This document shows positions 33,451-45,300 of a DNA stretch of 64,000 nt, piece by piece (the stretch's first letter is position 1; each line of letters begins with the position of its first letter). The position numbers and the translations under genes are program-made. Under the pieces are notes generated by a model. The model made no database searches and was not told the DNA's origin. It was given only the letters and a program-made list of their open reading frames with translations. Source of the DNA: Costus lasius (taxonomy: Eukaryota; Streptophyta; Magnoliopsida; Zingiberales; Costaceae); contig CM050451.1 in the NCBI GenBank assembly GCA_027563935.2, positions 103,691,565 to 103,755,564 of the forward strand, in the 5' to 3' direction.

Positions 33451-34250
33451 ATGGCCCAAACCTCACGATCAACAACTAAAAGTGGAAAAGTAGTTTGGAA
33501 TTTACAAATAACTATGACATTTTGTGATATTTGTATTACTACTATCGATAAGAATATGCATCCTGAAACAAATTTAACTGCTCAGGGATGGAAATTTGTT
33601 CTTGAAAACTTTCAACAATTGACTATGTTGACATATGATAAAGTGAAATTCAAGAATAAATGAGATCAACTAAAGGCCGACTAAAAGTTATGGAAAGAGT
33701 TGAAAGATAGAAAAACTGGCTTAGAATCGAATATAAGGTTAGAGACGGTGGATGCAACCCCTAAGTGGTGGGAAACTAAGATTGCAGTATGTATATTTGG
33801 ATCTTGTTGTTATTGTAGTAGATAAAGTGATTCATTACTCTAATACAATTACAGGCTAACAGAGAGGATGCCAAGTTCCGAAAGAAGGGTATCCATCCTG
33901 TTGTTGAAAGAAAAAATGATGTTACGTTTGGACAGACAATAGCAACATGAGAGTTCCGTTATATATCAGTTGTGCCTAAAGAATCAGTGCAAGAGATGGA
34001 TACGCAATATGAAAGCTATGAGCTAGTTGATGAAAGTATGGAATTATTTCACATGCCATCATCCTCTTCTCAAAGTCAACGTGGTAAAAGAAATATTACT
34101 GCTGCATCTGAATTTAAGGATTCTTTGAATCTACTAGCAACATCAATTTAACAAAATTTAACAGATAAAGAGGTGATGACATATTTAAATTCTCTTCCAG
34201 GAATTGAACATGATAGTGAGATGTGCTATTTTGTTGCAGTAATGTTTTGA
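33451..34250 (+). pseudogene. PIF/Harbinger ORF1, Myb/SANT-like DNA-binding protein, decayed
   Basis: The frame starts at 33451. It shows a Myb/SANT-like region of the plant type ('MHPETNLTAQGWKFVLENF', then 'KLWKELKDRKTGL', 'DATPKWWETKI'). An intron near 33787-33855 (GTATGT...ACAG) precedes 'NREDAKFRKKGIHP' and a Ser-rich C-terminal part ending 'FVAVMF'. At least three in-frame stops break it. In Harbinger elements this protein helps the transposase enter the nucleus and bind ends. Confidence 0.75.
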
Positions 34251-34563
34251 CAAAAAAAAAACAGATAGAGTAATGTTCAAAGAAATGGAAATAGTTGAAT
34301 AAAAATAGGCTTCTTGAATTATTTATTAAAATCGTCGAAAAAACATTGACCTATGAGTTTGAGATGTTGTTATGTTTGATGTAGTACATGATATTATGTT
34401 TGAACATGTGATGTGTTATATTTGATGAACTTGTGACTTATGTTATGTTTCATATAATATATTATGTAATATTTTATATTTGTTGTCCATGTGATATGTT
34501 ATATTTATTGAAGCTATGATGTTTAATATTTGTTGAACTTGTAATGTTTTATTTGTTTGTTAA

Positions 34564-34695
34564 GGCCCTGTTTTCTTGGACGGAATCCATAGGAAAAAGA
34601 AAAAAAAAACACATTGAATCTAGGTAGGAAATGCTACTAAATTCAATATAGTTTCCTTTCTTTTTCCTGTGGATTCCGTCCAAAAAAATAGGGCC
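34564..34695. mobile_element. Tourist-type MITE (132 bp) inside Harbinger transposon
   Basis: The 39-bp terminal inverted repeats begin GGCCCTGTTTTCTTGGACGG on the left and GGCCCTATTTTTTTGGACGG on the right complement, with 36 of 39 matching. The TAA duplications are at 34561-34563 and 34696-34698. It lies between ORF1 and the transposase. Confidence 0.9.
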
Positions 34696-34761
34696 TAAGA
34701 GTATATCCATTATTTAGTATTTATTATTGATTACTTATGTTATGTTGTTATTTGTATAGAT

Positions 34762-36115
34762 ATGGATGGTCACAATAGTTATAGTGATGCTACACAAGGG
34801 TTTGGTGATTTGGAGGATCTTATGATGAAACAAACCCATTGTGGAATGTGATTAATTATATTGTACTTGCTATGAATGAGTATTACTTATCATATGTACA
34901 TAAGTCCACTTGTATGGTATCATCCCATTCAGGTATAGGATGGATGAGAGAAATAATACAAGGACACTTATAAAGGTGTTGGAAAATGATGTGGATGGAG
35001 CAAAATAAATTTGTACAATTGTGTCGTATTTTAGAGAACTCATATAATTTGAACTTGTCAAAGCACATATCTATTTATGAAAAAGTTGGGCTTTTTCTCT
35101 ATATATTAACAAGGGGGGCATCGAATAGGCAAGCACAAGAAAGATTTCAACATTCGGGTGAAACTATAAGTAAAATCTTCTATGAGGTGTTGAAATCAGT
35201 GTGTAACTTGTAAAGGTTATGATAGAGCTCACTGATAGAGAATTTAGAAATACTTCACAAGAAATATTTTGTGACAATTGTTATATGACTCATTTTAAGG
35301 TAAATTATGTTATCACATTCAAATTTTATATGTTTGATAATATTTTATACAAATCCTCATGTTTTTTAATAGGATTACATTAGGGTTATTGATGGAACAC
35401 ATATAGATGCAGTCATTCCAATGCACGATCAGTTGCGATTTTATAGGAAGAAATGGTCGACCAACCCAAAACATGGCAGCTATATGTTCCTTTGATATGA
35501 AATTTACATATATACTAGCTGGGTATGAAGGTACAACTCATGATGCACATGTTCATTCCAAAGCATTGACTTTAAATTTTCCAAAACCTCCTCCAGGTAC
35601 AAAATTTTAACTTTTATTCTTTTTCTATGAAAGACTACAATTGCTAATTATATTTTTATTTGAAATTTATAGGAAAATATTATTTGTTTGATGTCAGATA
35701 CTCACAAATAAGTGGGTATCTTGGCCTATACAGAGGAGTGAGATATTATTTTCAAGAATATCAATAAGGGCATTCACTATGAGGCCTTAAAGAAGTATTT
35801 AATAAAACACATTCCTTTCTTAAAAATTGTATTGAACAGACTTTTGAAGTGTGACAGAAGAGGTGGAATATATTCCGCGATATATCGTCGTTTGCATTTG
35901 AGACTCAATTTAAAATTGTAGTTGCATTAATGATACTACATAATTATATTAGGTAAACAATGACATCTGATGAGATTTTTCAAGACTGTGATACTAATAT
36001 TGATTTCAGTATTGAGGCTGATCTAGAAGTTAGTGAGGAAGTTGTTAAAGAGCAAATAAATGTTATTCAAATAGATATGCAGTGTAATCAGATTGCTCTA
36101 AGTCTAATGGCATAA
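34762..36115 (+). pseudogene. PIF/Harbinger transposase, decayed
   Basis: The likely start is ATG 34762. The helix-turn-helix region reads 'FVQLCRILENSYNLNLSK' and 'GASNRQAQERFQHSGETIS' (about 35005-35200). The DDE nuclease follows: 'YIRVIDGTHIDAVIP' (first Asp), 'GYEGTTHDAHVHSKAL' (second Asp) and 'LKNCIEQTFEV' (Glu). It ends at TAA 36113. Introns are likely at about 35300-35371 and 35596-35672. Frameshifts and stops, for instance after the first 29 codons and near 36087 of the C-terminal part, make it non-functional. The ends of the whole transposon were not identified. Confidence 0.8.
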
Positions 36116-36335
36116 TATGTGTGATTTGAACACATTTACAATGGTTTGTTATTAGTATGAATGCTATTGTAATAAAGTGCAACATCTTTTTGATATGTAA
36201 TATATAATTTATTATTTTGGTTAGATGGTACAGTTATAAATTATATGAGTTTGGATTTACTTTTCAATTTTATACTTGAAAAGTTCATATTGTTCTATAC
36301 TTGTGATGTATTATGGTTACTATATGTTATGTTGT

Positions 36336-36370
<35 letters not shown>

Positions 36371-36376
36371 ATATAA
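36336..36376. repeat. AT/GT dinucleotide microsatellite
   Basis: About 12 AT units are followed by about five GT units and TATA. Confidence 0.9.
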
Positions 36377-36766
36377 TATAAGAGGAACTCTTGCAAAAAA
36401 GTTTTAGGATTAGTCACCTTAAAGATGAAATTCACACATGTAATAGCTTAAAAAATATATATTATTGTATTATATAATTCTAAAATTTATATATGCTTTC
36501 ATATTAGAAAATTTTATTTTTATTATAATTTATAATTATATGTATTTATAAATTTTTCAGTTAATAGAATCGAACAGTACAACAGAGTAGAGAGCGAAGG
36601 GCGAAGCCGAGAGATAGAAATTGGGAGTTAGGAGCCGATCGCCAAAGTCGACAGTCGGTCATCGAAGCTCGGAGCAAAGTCAGAAGAGGAAAAGTCAAGC
36701 TTGAGTAGAGGAGTGGAGAGACGAGAGAGGGGGTCAAATTTGATGATACACGTGTAAGCATCTTAG

Positions 36767-36870
36767 TAGTTCACTGCCTAATTGAGTAGGTAATGCCACT
36801 ACTTTTAGCATTTTCCGGTAGTTCACCACCTAATTGAGTAGGTAATGCCACTGCTTTTAGCATTTTCCGG
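36767..36870. repeat. 52-bp tandem repeat, two copies
   Basis: Units 36767-36818 and 36819-36870 ('tagttcac..taattgag..ttttccgg') differ at three positions. The repeat lies just upstream of the hAT insertion. Confidence 0.9.
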
Positions 36871-36917
36871 CAATCGGCATCTTCTGCAAGTGAATCCTGG
36901 TAATAGAGCGTCATTTC

Positions 36918-37459
36918 TAGGGATGATAACGGGGCAGGTTGGGGTCGGGTTTTGTCATTTCTGATTCGGCCCCGACTTTTCCAAATCCATCCCCGACCCG
37001 ACCCCAACCCCAAATCCGACCTCGACCTCGACCCCAACCCCAAACTCGATCCCGACCCCGACCCCAACCTTGACCTCGACCCCGACCCCGAACCCGACGG
37101 GTATAGAAAACCCAACCCTGCAGGGAAACTCGACCTCGATCGACCTAAAAAATAATTATATATTATAAATAATTATTTTAAAAATAATTTGTATTATATA
37201 TTCATAATATATAAATAAAAATATTTTACATAAACTATGCAATCATTTATACATAAATAATAATAATAATAATTAATAAAGCATCAAACTATTATAAATT
37301 TAGTAATTAGATTATAATTAAAAAGAGATAAATTTATCATTATATTTTTTTGGAGCGGGTACCTGAATTCTCATACCTGACCTTGACCTGACCTTATCTT
37401 ATCGGGTTTTCCTATTGACTTCGGGTCGAGGTCGGGGATGGATTTTCTTGCTATCCCTA
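36918..37459. mobile_element. hAT-type non-autonomous element (542 bp)
   Basis: The left end is TAGGGATGATAACGGGG and the right end complement is TAGGGATAGCAAGAAAA. GTCATTTC flanks both sides exactly (36910-36917 and 37460-37467), the 8-bp duplication of hAT transposons. Near the left end, 36975-37110 is a run of GACCCCGACCCCAACC-like hexamer repeats. The middle is AT-rich. The frames in the repeat run are low-complexity and not genes. Confidence 0.9.
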
Positions 37460-37511
37460 GTCATTTCCTAATGCAGGTGAACAAAATGTATATTCCATAA
37501 CTAAACAAATA

Positions 37512-37551
37512 GTTGAGATGGCCGAGTTGGTCTAAGGCGCCAGATTAAGGT

Positions 37552-37584
<33 letters not shown>

Positions 37585-37592
37585 TCTCAACA
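37512..37592 (+). tRNA. trnL-AAG: tRNA-Leu (AAG)
   Basis: The 81-bp gene has acceptor stem GTTGAGA/TCTCAAC with discriminator A. Its anticodon arm CCAGA-TTAAGGT-TCTGG gives anticodon AAG (reads CUU). It has a type II variable arm, T-arm GTGGG-TTCAAAT-CCCAC, and A box and B box in place. No intron or encoded CCA is present. A T8 run at 37599-37606 is a good RNA polymerase III terminator. Confidence 0.97.
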
Positions 37593-37824
37593 ATGTAATT
37601 TTTTTTATTCAAATTTTTTTTGTTTCCGATTTAGATTTCTGGAAATGAATAGTATTTTTATCATTTTTTTTTGAAATCTTTTCTGTTACTGAACACGTGG
37701 GGTTCAAATCCCACTCTCAACAATGTAATTTTTTTTATTCAAATTTTTTTTGTTTCCGATTTAGATTTCTGGAAATGAATAGTATTTTTATCATTCTTTT
37801 TTTGAAATCTTTTTTGTTACTGAA
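37565..37824 (+). repeat. 130-bp tandem duplication that includes the tRNA 3' end
   Basis: Position 37571 matches 37701 and so on over about 130 bp with very few differences. The second copy carries only the last 25-30 bp of the tRNA (T-arm/B box and acceptor strand), the poly-T terminator and the following AT-rich sequence. Confidence 0.95.
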
Positions 37825-39374
37825 CACTTTACGTCTTTTTTCCCTTACTGTTTCGACTCCATTATACATTACTGAAAATCAGTATTCTATTTTATTATTG
37901 TTTTCCCAATCTTTTTATTTTTCAACAGTTCTCCAGGATAAAATTTCATTTTTATTAAAATGTAAAAATTAAAAATATTTAATTAAAATAAAAGAATTAA
38001 TAAGTTGAAAATAAAAAGAAAGTATGTATTATAGTGGACTATAGTAATATAGTAAACATATTACAAAATATATATACTTAATTAGTTTGGGTTCGAGTAT
38101 GAATTCGGGATGAGTTTAAGAATCCCCAAATTATTTAGATAGAGTGAATATTTGACTAATGTGTAAGCGAAACTATTATATGAAATGTCAAATATGATAT
38201 TTTGAATTTAGATAATGATGTAATTTAAATTATTTTAACTTATGATGTTATTTTTTTGATATTGGAATGTTGATAGCATTTAAGGTCATTATGTGATTTT
38301 AATATATTTTAAATTATAATTATGATGTTATTAAATCGCAATAGGTTTGTTGATATTTATAATCATTATAGTTATTGGAGACATGTGGTTTGTAAATAAT
38401 TTAATTTGTTTTAATTATGATTAATAGATAATTTATCTCATACATAGGATAGGTCAAGTCAATATATGACATAATTTATCTTATACAAATGGTACATTTA
38501 AAAACAAGTTATCAAGGTCATATAAGGTTAGGTTTGTAAATGACCTAATGAATATATTGTTAAGTCATTGTCAAAGTACATGTTAGTATATAACTCGTTT
38601 ATTAAATGAGTCACTTAAGCAAAGTGAAATCAATTTATTAATATAGTCATATAATGAGTCATAAATAAATTATTTATGACCTGTGGATCCAAATTAAATT
38701 ATAATATACAGAAGTTTGAAAACTTTGTGCAATTAATTTAAAATTTTAAGTAAAACATGAATAATTATAGAAATTAGTAGCTGTTTTATAATAATTTAAA
38801 TTAAATAGAGTGATTTGTAGACATGAGAACTATAAAAAAATAGGAAAAAATATAAATTATTTTTAAAACAGTAAAGTTCTAATTAGTAAAAAAAAGATTA
38901 AAGCTATACATGTTAATAATATTAACCAAATAAAAGTGAAGTATTCCATAATTCATAATAGATAAATATATTTTTTAAAAAAAACGAAAGAAAAAGTATA
39001 AGGGTTATGTATATTTTGAAAATTATAGGGACTATAAATTACAAATATAGAGATAAATTTCTCCTATATGTGAATTTTATTAGTCATTATTACATTTTTA
39101 ATAAATTTATCTTAAGGGCTTTGATTTATTAATATTTAACTTAATTTTGATATAATTATTAATTAGTGTCTCTTCCTGTCGCTGGCACAATGGTTGATCC
39201 ATCTCCTCCTTCACGTAAGGGCAAATTCGTGATTTCAGCATACAATCATATGTTACAGTCAAACCATCACCAAACTCTACCGTCCATTTCGACCGCACTC
39301 GCCGTTGAAGAAACACAATAATAACACACGGAAGACCAGCGTAACCCAAATCGCAAACGAGAAATCTCGAAGGG
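37825..39374. other. AT-rich intergenic stretch with hAT-like repeat; CLC upstream region
   Basis: No gene was seen. The stretch 38380-38650 ('ggtttgtaaatgac', 'gtttattaaatgagtcac') is a diverged relative of 62980-63080 and probably hAT-derived. The last 200 bp become less AT-rich and should hold the promoter and leader of the clathrin light chain gene. Confidence 0.45.
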
Positions 39375-42300
39375 ATGTCGTCTGAGTTCGATGCCTTCAG
39401 CCACGACCTCGAGGAGGAGACGGTCGCCGCCGCTCCGCCTGGCTCCGACCGCCCTTTCGACGACGGCTACCTCGGTTATGACCCCCGCCTCCCCTCCCAG
39501 CGCTACGATGCCTACTCCTTCTCCGCCGACGAGCACGCGAAAGACCCCTCCGAGTACGATCTCCCTCCCGCCCCCGACGGCGGGTACGGGTTCCACCCCG
39601 AGGAGATCTCCGTCGATTACCAACACGGCGGCGGCGGGAGCATGCCCGCTTCGCCGGACGCGTACGGATTATCGCACGCGCCATCGCCGTTCTTGACGCC
39701 GGAGGCCGAAGAAAAAGCCTTCGTCCCGGAGCAGAATGGCGAGATCTTCACCTCCGACGGGCCGATGCTTCCCGACCCGGATCAGATGCGGGAGGAAGGG
39801 TTCCTTCGACGCGAGTGGCGCCGGTTAGATCTTTTGATTACGTTGCGTTAACAATTTCTAGTACGGAGGTTGCGGAATTGATTTACCTGATTGAGTGGTG
39901 TTTACGTTGCTATAGATGGTTATAAGATCTCTATAGTTGGTTAGCTTTTTCTGGTCGGTGTTTTGATCCATGATCTCATTCTCCCTTTTGCTCTATCTGA
40001 GATATCACCAGCTATTACCTTGAGTTATTTATTATTGTTGTTCGCTATGTCGATCTGAACTTTTACTCTCTTATGAAAGTTTAAATATATTTATATGTTT
40101 TATTTCATCTCTAAATTTTTGTACCTGGATATTACGTGTGTACTTGGTAAGTGCTCTTTTTGCAGGCGAATGTGGAGAAGTCATTGATGGTAGTGTCGCT
40201 GTCATTGTTTATTTAGATCTATAATCACTTCCTAATTTTTCATTCATCCTTTTTATAGTTTAGCAGTTGGAGACTTCCCTTTTTAGCATAACAATAGGGG
40301 CGGTTTTAGTTACTTAGTCCTGTTCACCATTTGGCAGTATGTCATATTTGGGTGGAGGCTGTTCATTTATTTTCTACCAAAAGAACAACTAAGGAAAACA
40401 ACGAAGAACATCAGTTTCAAAATTTTCTGGATACTGTAAAAAAAAAAATTCTGGATACAGATTTTAGAGCTTCTCAAGATATCTAATGGGTTGATAATTT
40501 AATTTCTAGTTCATTTGTTATCTGCTTCTTGAAATGTATGTGTGATCTGCTTAGGATGGCTTCAGTAAGTCGGTTCTTTGTAACACTACTTTTCTACAGT
40601 GTTGTTCTCTCGTACAATGTTCTGGATTCCTGTCAAAGGTGATTAATTTATGGTACTTAGAAATGTTATGCAGGAAAACAAACATTTAGTTAATTATATA
40701 AATTACAAATGTTATATCATACACAAAACAGTCTTCAGTATATTGCATTTTAATTAAATATCTACTTTACTATAATTAATGCATTTTAAATTAAGTACTC
40801 ATATTTATAGTTTAGAATTTATGCCCTTCCTCACATATCAGTGTGTGAAACCATCCTTCTAGAAGAATTACCTGGCTATTTTTGGTCTTGTAAATTTATA
40901 AGAGGTCCATTCAAGGATGTTTAGATCCTTCAGTTGTTCTTTTTTCTTGCATTTATTTGTACGGTAGCAATTAGCACAATGTTTCTTTGACAACAACTTA
41001 TAATATAGTATGAACTTCTTCTTACTTAATCATAAATGTCATTTTGTGTGGTCTTTGAATGAATTTTGTAACATCCTCGTTTCTTTCAATGGTGAGTTGT
41101 ATTGCCTCACCCTCCTTAGTTCTAGAGATGTCATGGCATAAGAGCTCCAACCACTTCCTGGAAAGGTCTGAAATGAAATTGTTTGAGTTTGAAGAGTCAA
41201 AAGAGGCTCTAGCAAAGGCAGCATAAACTCGTGCTTTTAGTTTCCATCATCCAAATCTTTTAGATATGAGAAGACTAATATCTGTACTCCAAAGGCATAT
41301 AATTATGGAAATCTTGTCAAAACTCCATCAATGAACCTAAGGTACCTTAATCTCTCAAGTTAGGTTTCTTTGTTAGGCCTTGCATAGCCTGTGTCACTTA
41401 GCGGACTTACCAAGAGTTCATTATTCAATGGAAATAGATTATACTTAACCTGATTGGTTACTATACAAGACAAAATCAGTTGCCCCTTTTTTCTTGATGG
41501 TTTACTCTTGGCCCAGTAGAGAATATTTCACATTTAAGCAAGGGTATAATTGAAGAAGTTGCTACTTTAAGAGGCAAGAGGTCAGCAATCAACAATCACA
41601 ATTTTTATTAAACAGCAAGGGAAATGCTCTTAGATTCTTGTCTATGAAAATGAAATCTCAGATGATGCTGTCCAACAAGTGCAGCGTACATCAGGCTTTG
41701 CACTTCGGGTATTGATACTAGCTGCAGCTAAGCCAAATATGACAATGTCCAAAAACAAATACTTGCAATTTGTCATTGATAACTCCTCCTTCCTAGATGA
41801 CTTGTTTGCTTTATATTAAGAAGTCTAAGCATCCTCATGCTTGCAACTATTGACTCTTTTTGTTGCTTTAGTTGCTTTGTGTACTATTTATTGCAATTTA
41901 TTTGTATCTGTTCGAAATAGATCTATGTTGGGGAAAACCGCCAATAAATAGATTTTTAACTATAATAAACGCAGTGGAAATGTTGTCTGAAATTGATTTT
42001 CCTTTTTTAGAGGATAAAATTTTTATTTTTGAAGGGTGTGAGGTTAGTGATTGATAGAGTGTTTTGCCCTTTATCCCACACAATGACCCCTTGAACACCA
42101 CCTCGCTTTGCACTTAGTGCTAGTCTGGGAGAAAGGATCAAGCCTTGGTCTTCCTTGGAGCTCACGGTCACACGGAGGAGGGGAGGTAGCGGCAAGAGGG
42201 GAGAAGAGAGGGGCGCATGCTTAGGCAATGCCATGCGCCCCTGCGTTCTTATTTATACTAAGTACTGGCACCTCTCCTTATACAGCATGGTGGACTGCCC

Positions 42301-45300
42301 CTTCACAATTAATTTCTGCTGGAGTTGTTGCAAATAATCTGAGAGAGGGCTTCATTATGGGTGACATTGTTCTTAGTATCTGATAGGATTCAAGATGGAA
42401 CCCTCCCTCAAGCCACCAGATGGTGACGAGTTATCTCTCGAAAGAACCCAAAACTCACAAATCAAAAACCTTAACTATCCTCTACATCCCTCACTCTCCG
42501 TATAAATACCTCTTAGTCTATTCAATCTCATTCATGAATGTCTCCACATTAAATCCTCGTTCATGAATGTCTCTTGGTATTCCACATTAAATCTCATTCA
42601 TGAACGTCTTCACATTAAATCCTTATTCATGAATGTCTCTTGGTATTCCACATTAAATCTCATTCATGAATGTCTCCACATTAAATCCTCATTCATGAAT
42701 GTCTCTTGGTATTCCACCATCTTTTTCCCTCACTATTGGGCTTGGGCCCTCTCCTCGTGTAAATCCTCCACTGGGCCTGAGCTGGTCTGTCTGTAACAAT
42801 TCGTCCCCCACCAGAAGAAGTCTTGTCCCCAAGACTAGCCGTAAATGTTGGGAACTGTGTACGAACAACTATCTCGTCTTCCCACGTAGAATTCTAACCA
42901 TCTGGTGGAAGAGCAAGTTGATACGAAGAATTTTCTGGACCCACGATGAGCTGGCCAGAAGCACCAATCGGCCTTGGTACAGCTTGTGCCTCCTCCACGG
43001 TGAGAGGCTGCTCAAAATTTATTTAAGAAAACTATAGCTTGTGCCTCCTCCAGGGTCCCAAGTTGCTTGAGGTTCTCCTTCTAATTCCTCCTCAGCAGGG
43101 TCTTTCTCTTCATCTTCTGCTAGGATCATGAGTCTCAAGCCGACGCGTCGGCACCATGCTTTTTGCTCACCTCCCGTGGGGCCCCAATCCCCCCATACGT
43201 CAACTTCCTCTTCAGGCCCCTCGGCCCATCCAGCTTCTCCAGGGTACGCACGCTGCTGTGGCGCGGAGCTGTGGATACCGTCTCGTGGCGTCTCATGGCA
43301 GCCCGCCGCGAGCTTGCGCTGCCCGCCTCGCCCCAGCTACTGCACGCTGGCCCAGATGCGGCTGCCAGCCTTTGTCTCTTCACCTAACGCCGCCAAGCCA
43401 TTCGCCTTCCTTCTCGGCTCCGTAAGGGTCTGCGCCAAATACTCCCCTACGCGCTCGCCCTGCCATCTCCCCTTCGGCGTATGCCCCTTTTGCCTCCGCA
43501 CCTTGCTGGTCAGGTCCCAGGGCTCCCCGTCGTCCTTGGCCCGCCAGATCTCCTTCAGGCGGAAAGCCTCTCGTCCCGACTGGTGCAAGCCCCTAGGTTG
43601 CCGGCCGGCCCCGTGGCGGCATCCACGCCTCCTCTTCAGGCGTACGAGCCACCTCATCCAGCCCTTCAATTAACACCTTCTCACTTTTTGCTCGTTTGCC
43701 GCCCTAATTAGGTCGGTGGATGCTGGGCGCTGGTTCCTCAACGCCCATAGTCTGCTTCCCCTTCAAGATTTCCTTCATCAGGCGCTTCAACTCTAGCAAA
43801 TCCTCCTTCATCGTCTTGCTCTCCTCATCGATCATCCGCTGGCGCTCTTCGTTGGCGGCGTCCGTCACGCGACGTCGCTCCTCGTTGGCTGCCTCCGCTA
43901 TGCGCCGACGCTCCTCTCTCGCTAACATATCTTGCAAGATTTTTTCAATCTCCTCAAAACATGCGTCGGATCTCGTCGTCGTCATGGTGCTCGTTCGTTC
44001 TCACACTGGCGGTGGTCTTCTTCCTCGCCGCTGCTCAATCTCCACAGCCGACACCCAAAAAATGCATGCCCCTCTTCACTAAAGACTCACGAAGTCGCTG
44101 TAGATGTTGGTGGAAAAAGATTCTTCCAAAATTCAAAACGCCTCTCCTTCGTTCTATGGTTTCACGGCTTGCCCACGATAGTAGATCTGCCGTGTAGATC
44201 TATTGCCGACAACAGAATTTCTTCTGCCCTTATCCGTCGCCGTTCCACCGGTTTCCCAGTGATCGATCCGGCAGGTCGGACAACATATAGGATTCAAGAT
44301 GGAACCCTCCCTCAAGCCACCCGATGGTAACGAGTTATCTCTCAAAAGAGCCCAAAACTCACAAATCAAAAACCTTAGCTATCCTCTCCATCCCTCACCC
44401 CCATATAAAAACCTCTCAGTCTATTCAATGTCATTCATGAATGTCTCCATATTAAATCCTCATTCATGAATGTCTCTTGGTATTCCACATTAAATCTCAT
44501 TCATGAATGTCTTCACACTAAATCCTCATTCATGAATGTCTCTTGGTATTTCACATTAAATCTCATTCATGAATGTCTCCACATTAAATCCTCATTTATG
44601 AATGTCTCTTGGTTTTTCACCACCCTTTTCTCTCACTATTGGGCTTGGGCCCTCTCCTCGTGTAAATCCTCCACTAGGCCTGGGCTGGTCCGTCTGTAAC
44701 AGTATCAAGCATCCCTGCTAGGCTTAGTAGATGCGTCATATGCCCCTGCGTTAGCCACTATAGGTGTCATTGCCTTGCATGGCTTGGGCCTTTTGCCTGG
44801 TGCCAGTAGGCGGCTCTTGCAGGTTCAGTAAGCGCCTCCATTCTTTAGATCACTTAGAATGTGTGTCCAGCTTCATTGTTATTGTAGATCAATTGATATA
44901 AATTGTCCATTCAATCAACTTTGATCTTGTGTTAGACTCTCCAATTTCTCAAATCGACTCGAATTAACACATAATTCTATCCAAGGTTACTCGACCAAAA
45001 TGTGATGCAGAGTGCGGCTTTAGAGGTTCCATATGATATTGGCAATAAATTGAACAGATCATCCCAAAGAGTGAGAGGTATCTAGCAACACATTGTTGCT
45101 ACTTAAGGCATAGGAAAGTGTTGTTAGTCAACAACTCTTAGCCAGCACCAAAGTTTTTATATATATAATATTATCCCATAGACAAATGTGTCACCCTTGC
45201 TATTCCAATCATATGGGAATGACTTGAGCAAGAAAATAAAATCTCCTGAGTATGACTGTACACTCTCAATCATACACACATGGGAGGAGCAATGGATTAT

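Noticed and set aside
36952..37155. Plus-strand frame rich in Asp-Pro-Asn repeats
   Set aside because: It is a translation of the hexamer repeat in the hAT element.
37701..37722. A second tRNA gene
   Set aside because: Only the T-arm and acceptor 3' strand are present; it is part of a tandem duplication.
43128..43673. 181-codon plus-strand and 110-codon minus-strand GC-rich frames
   Set aside because: They overlap each other inside a non-autonomous retroelement, with low-complexity Pro/Ser/Arg and no known domain. Capture of a host gene piece cannot be excluded without a search.
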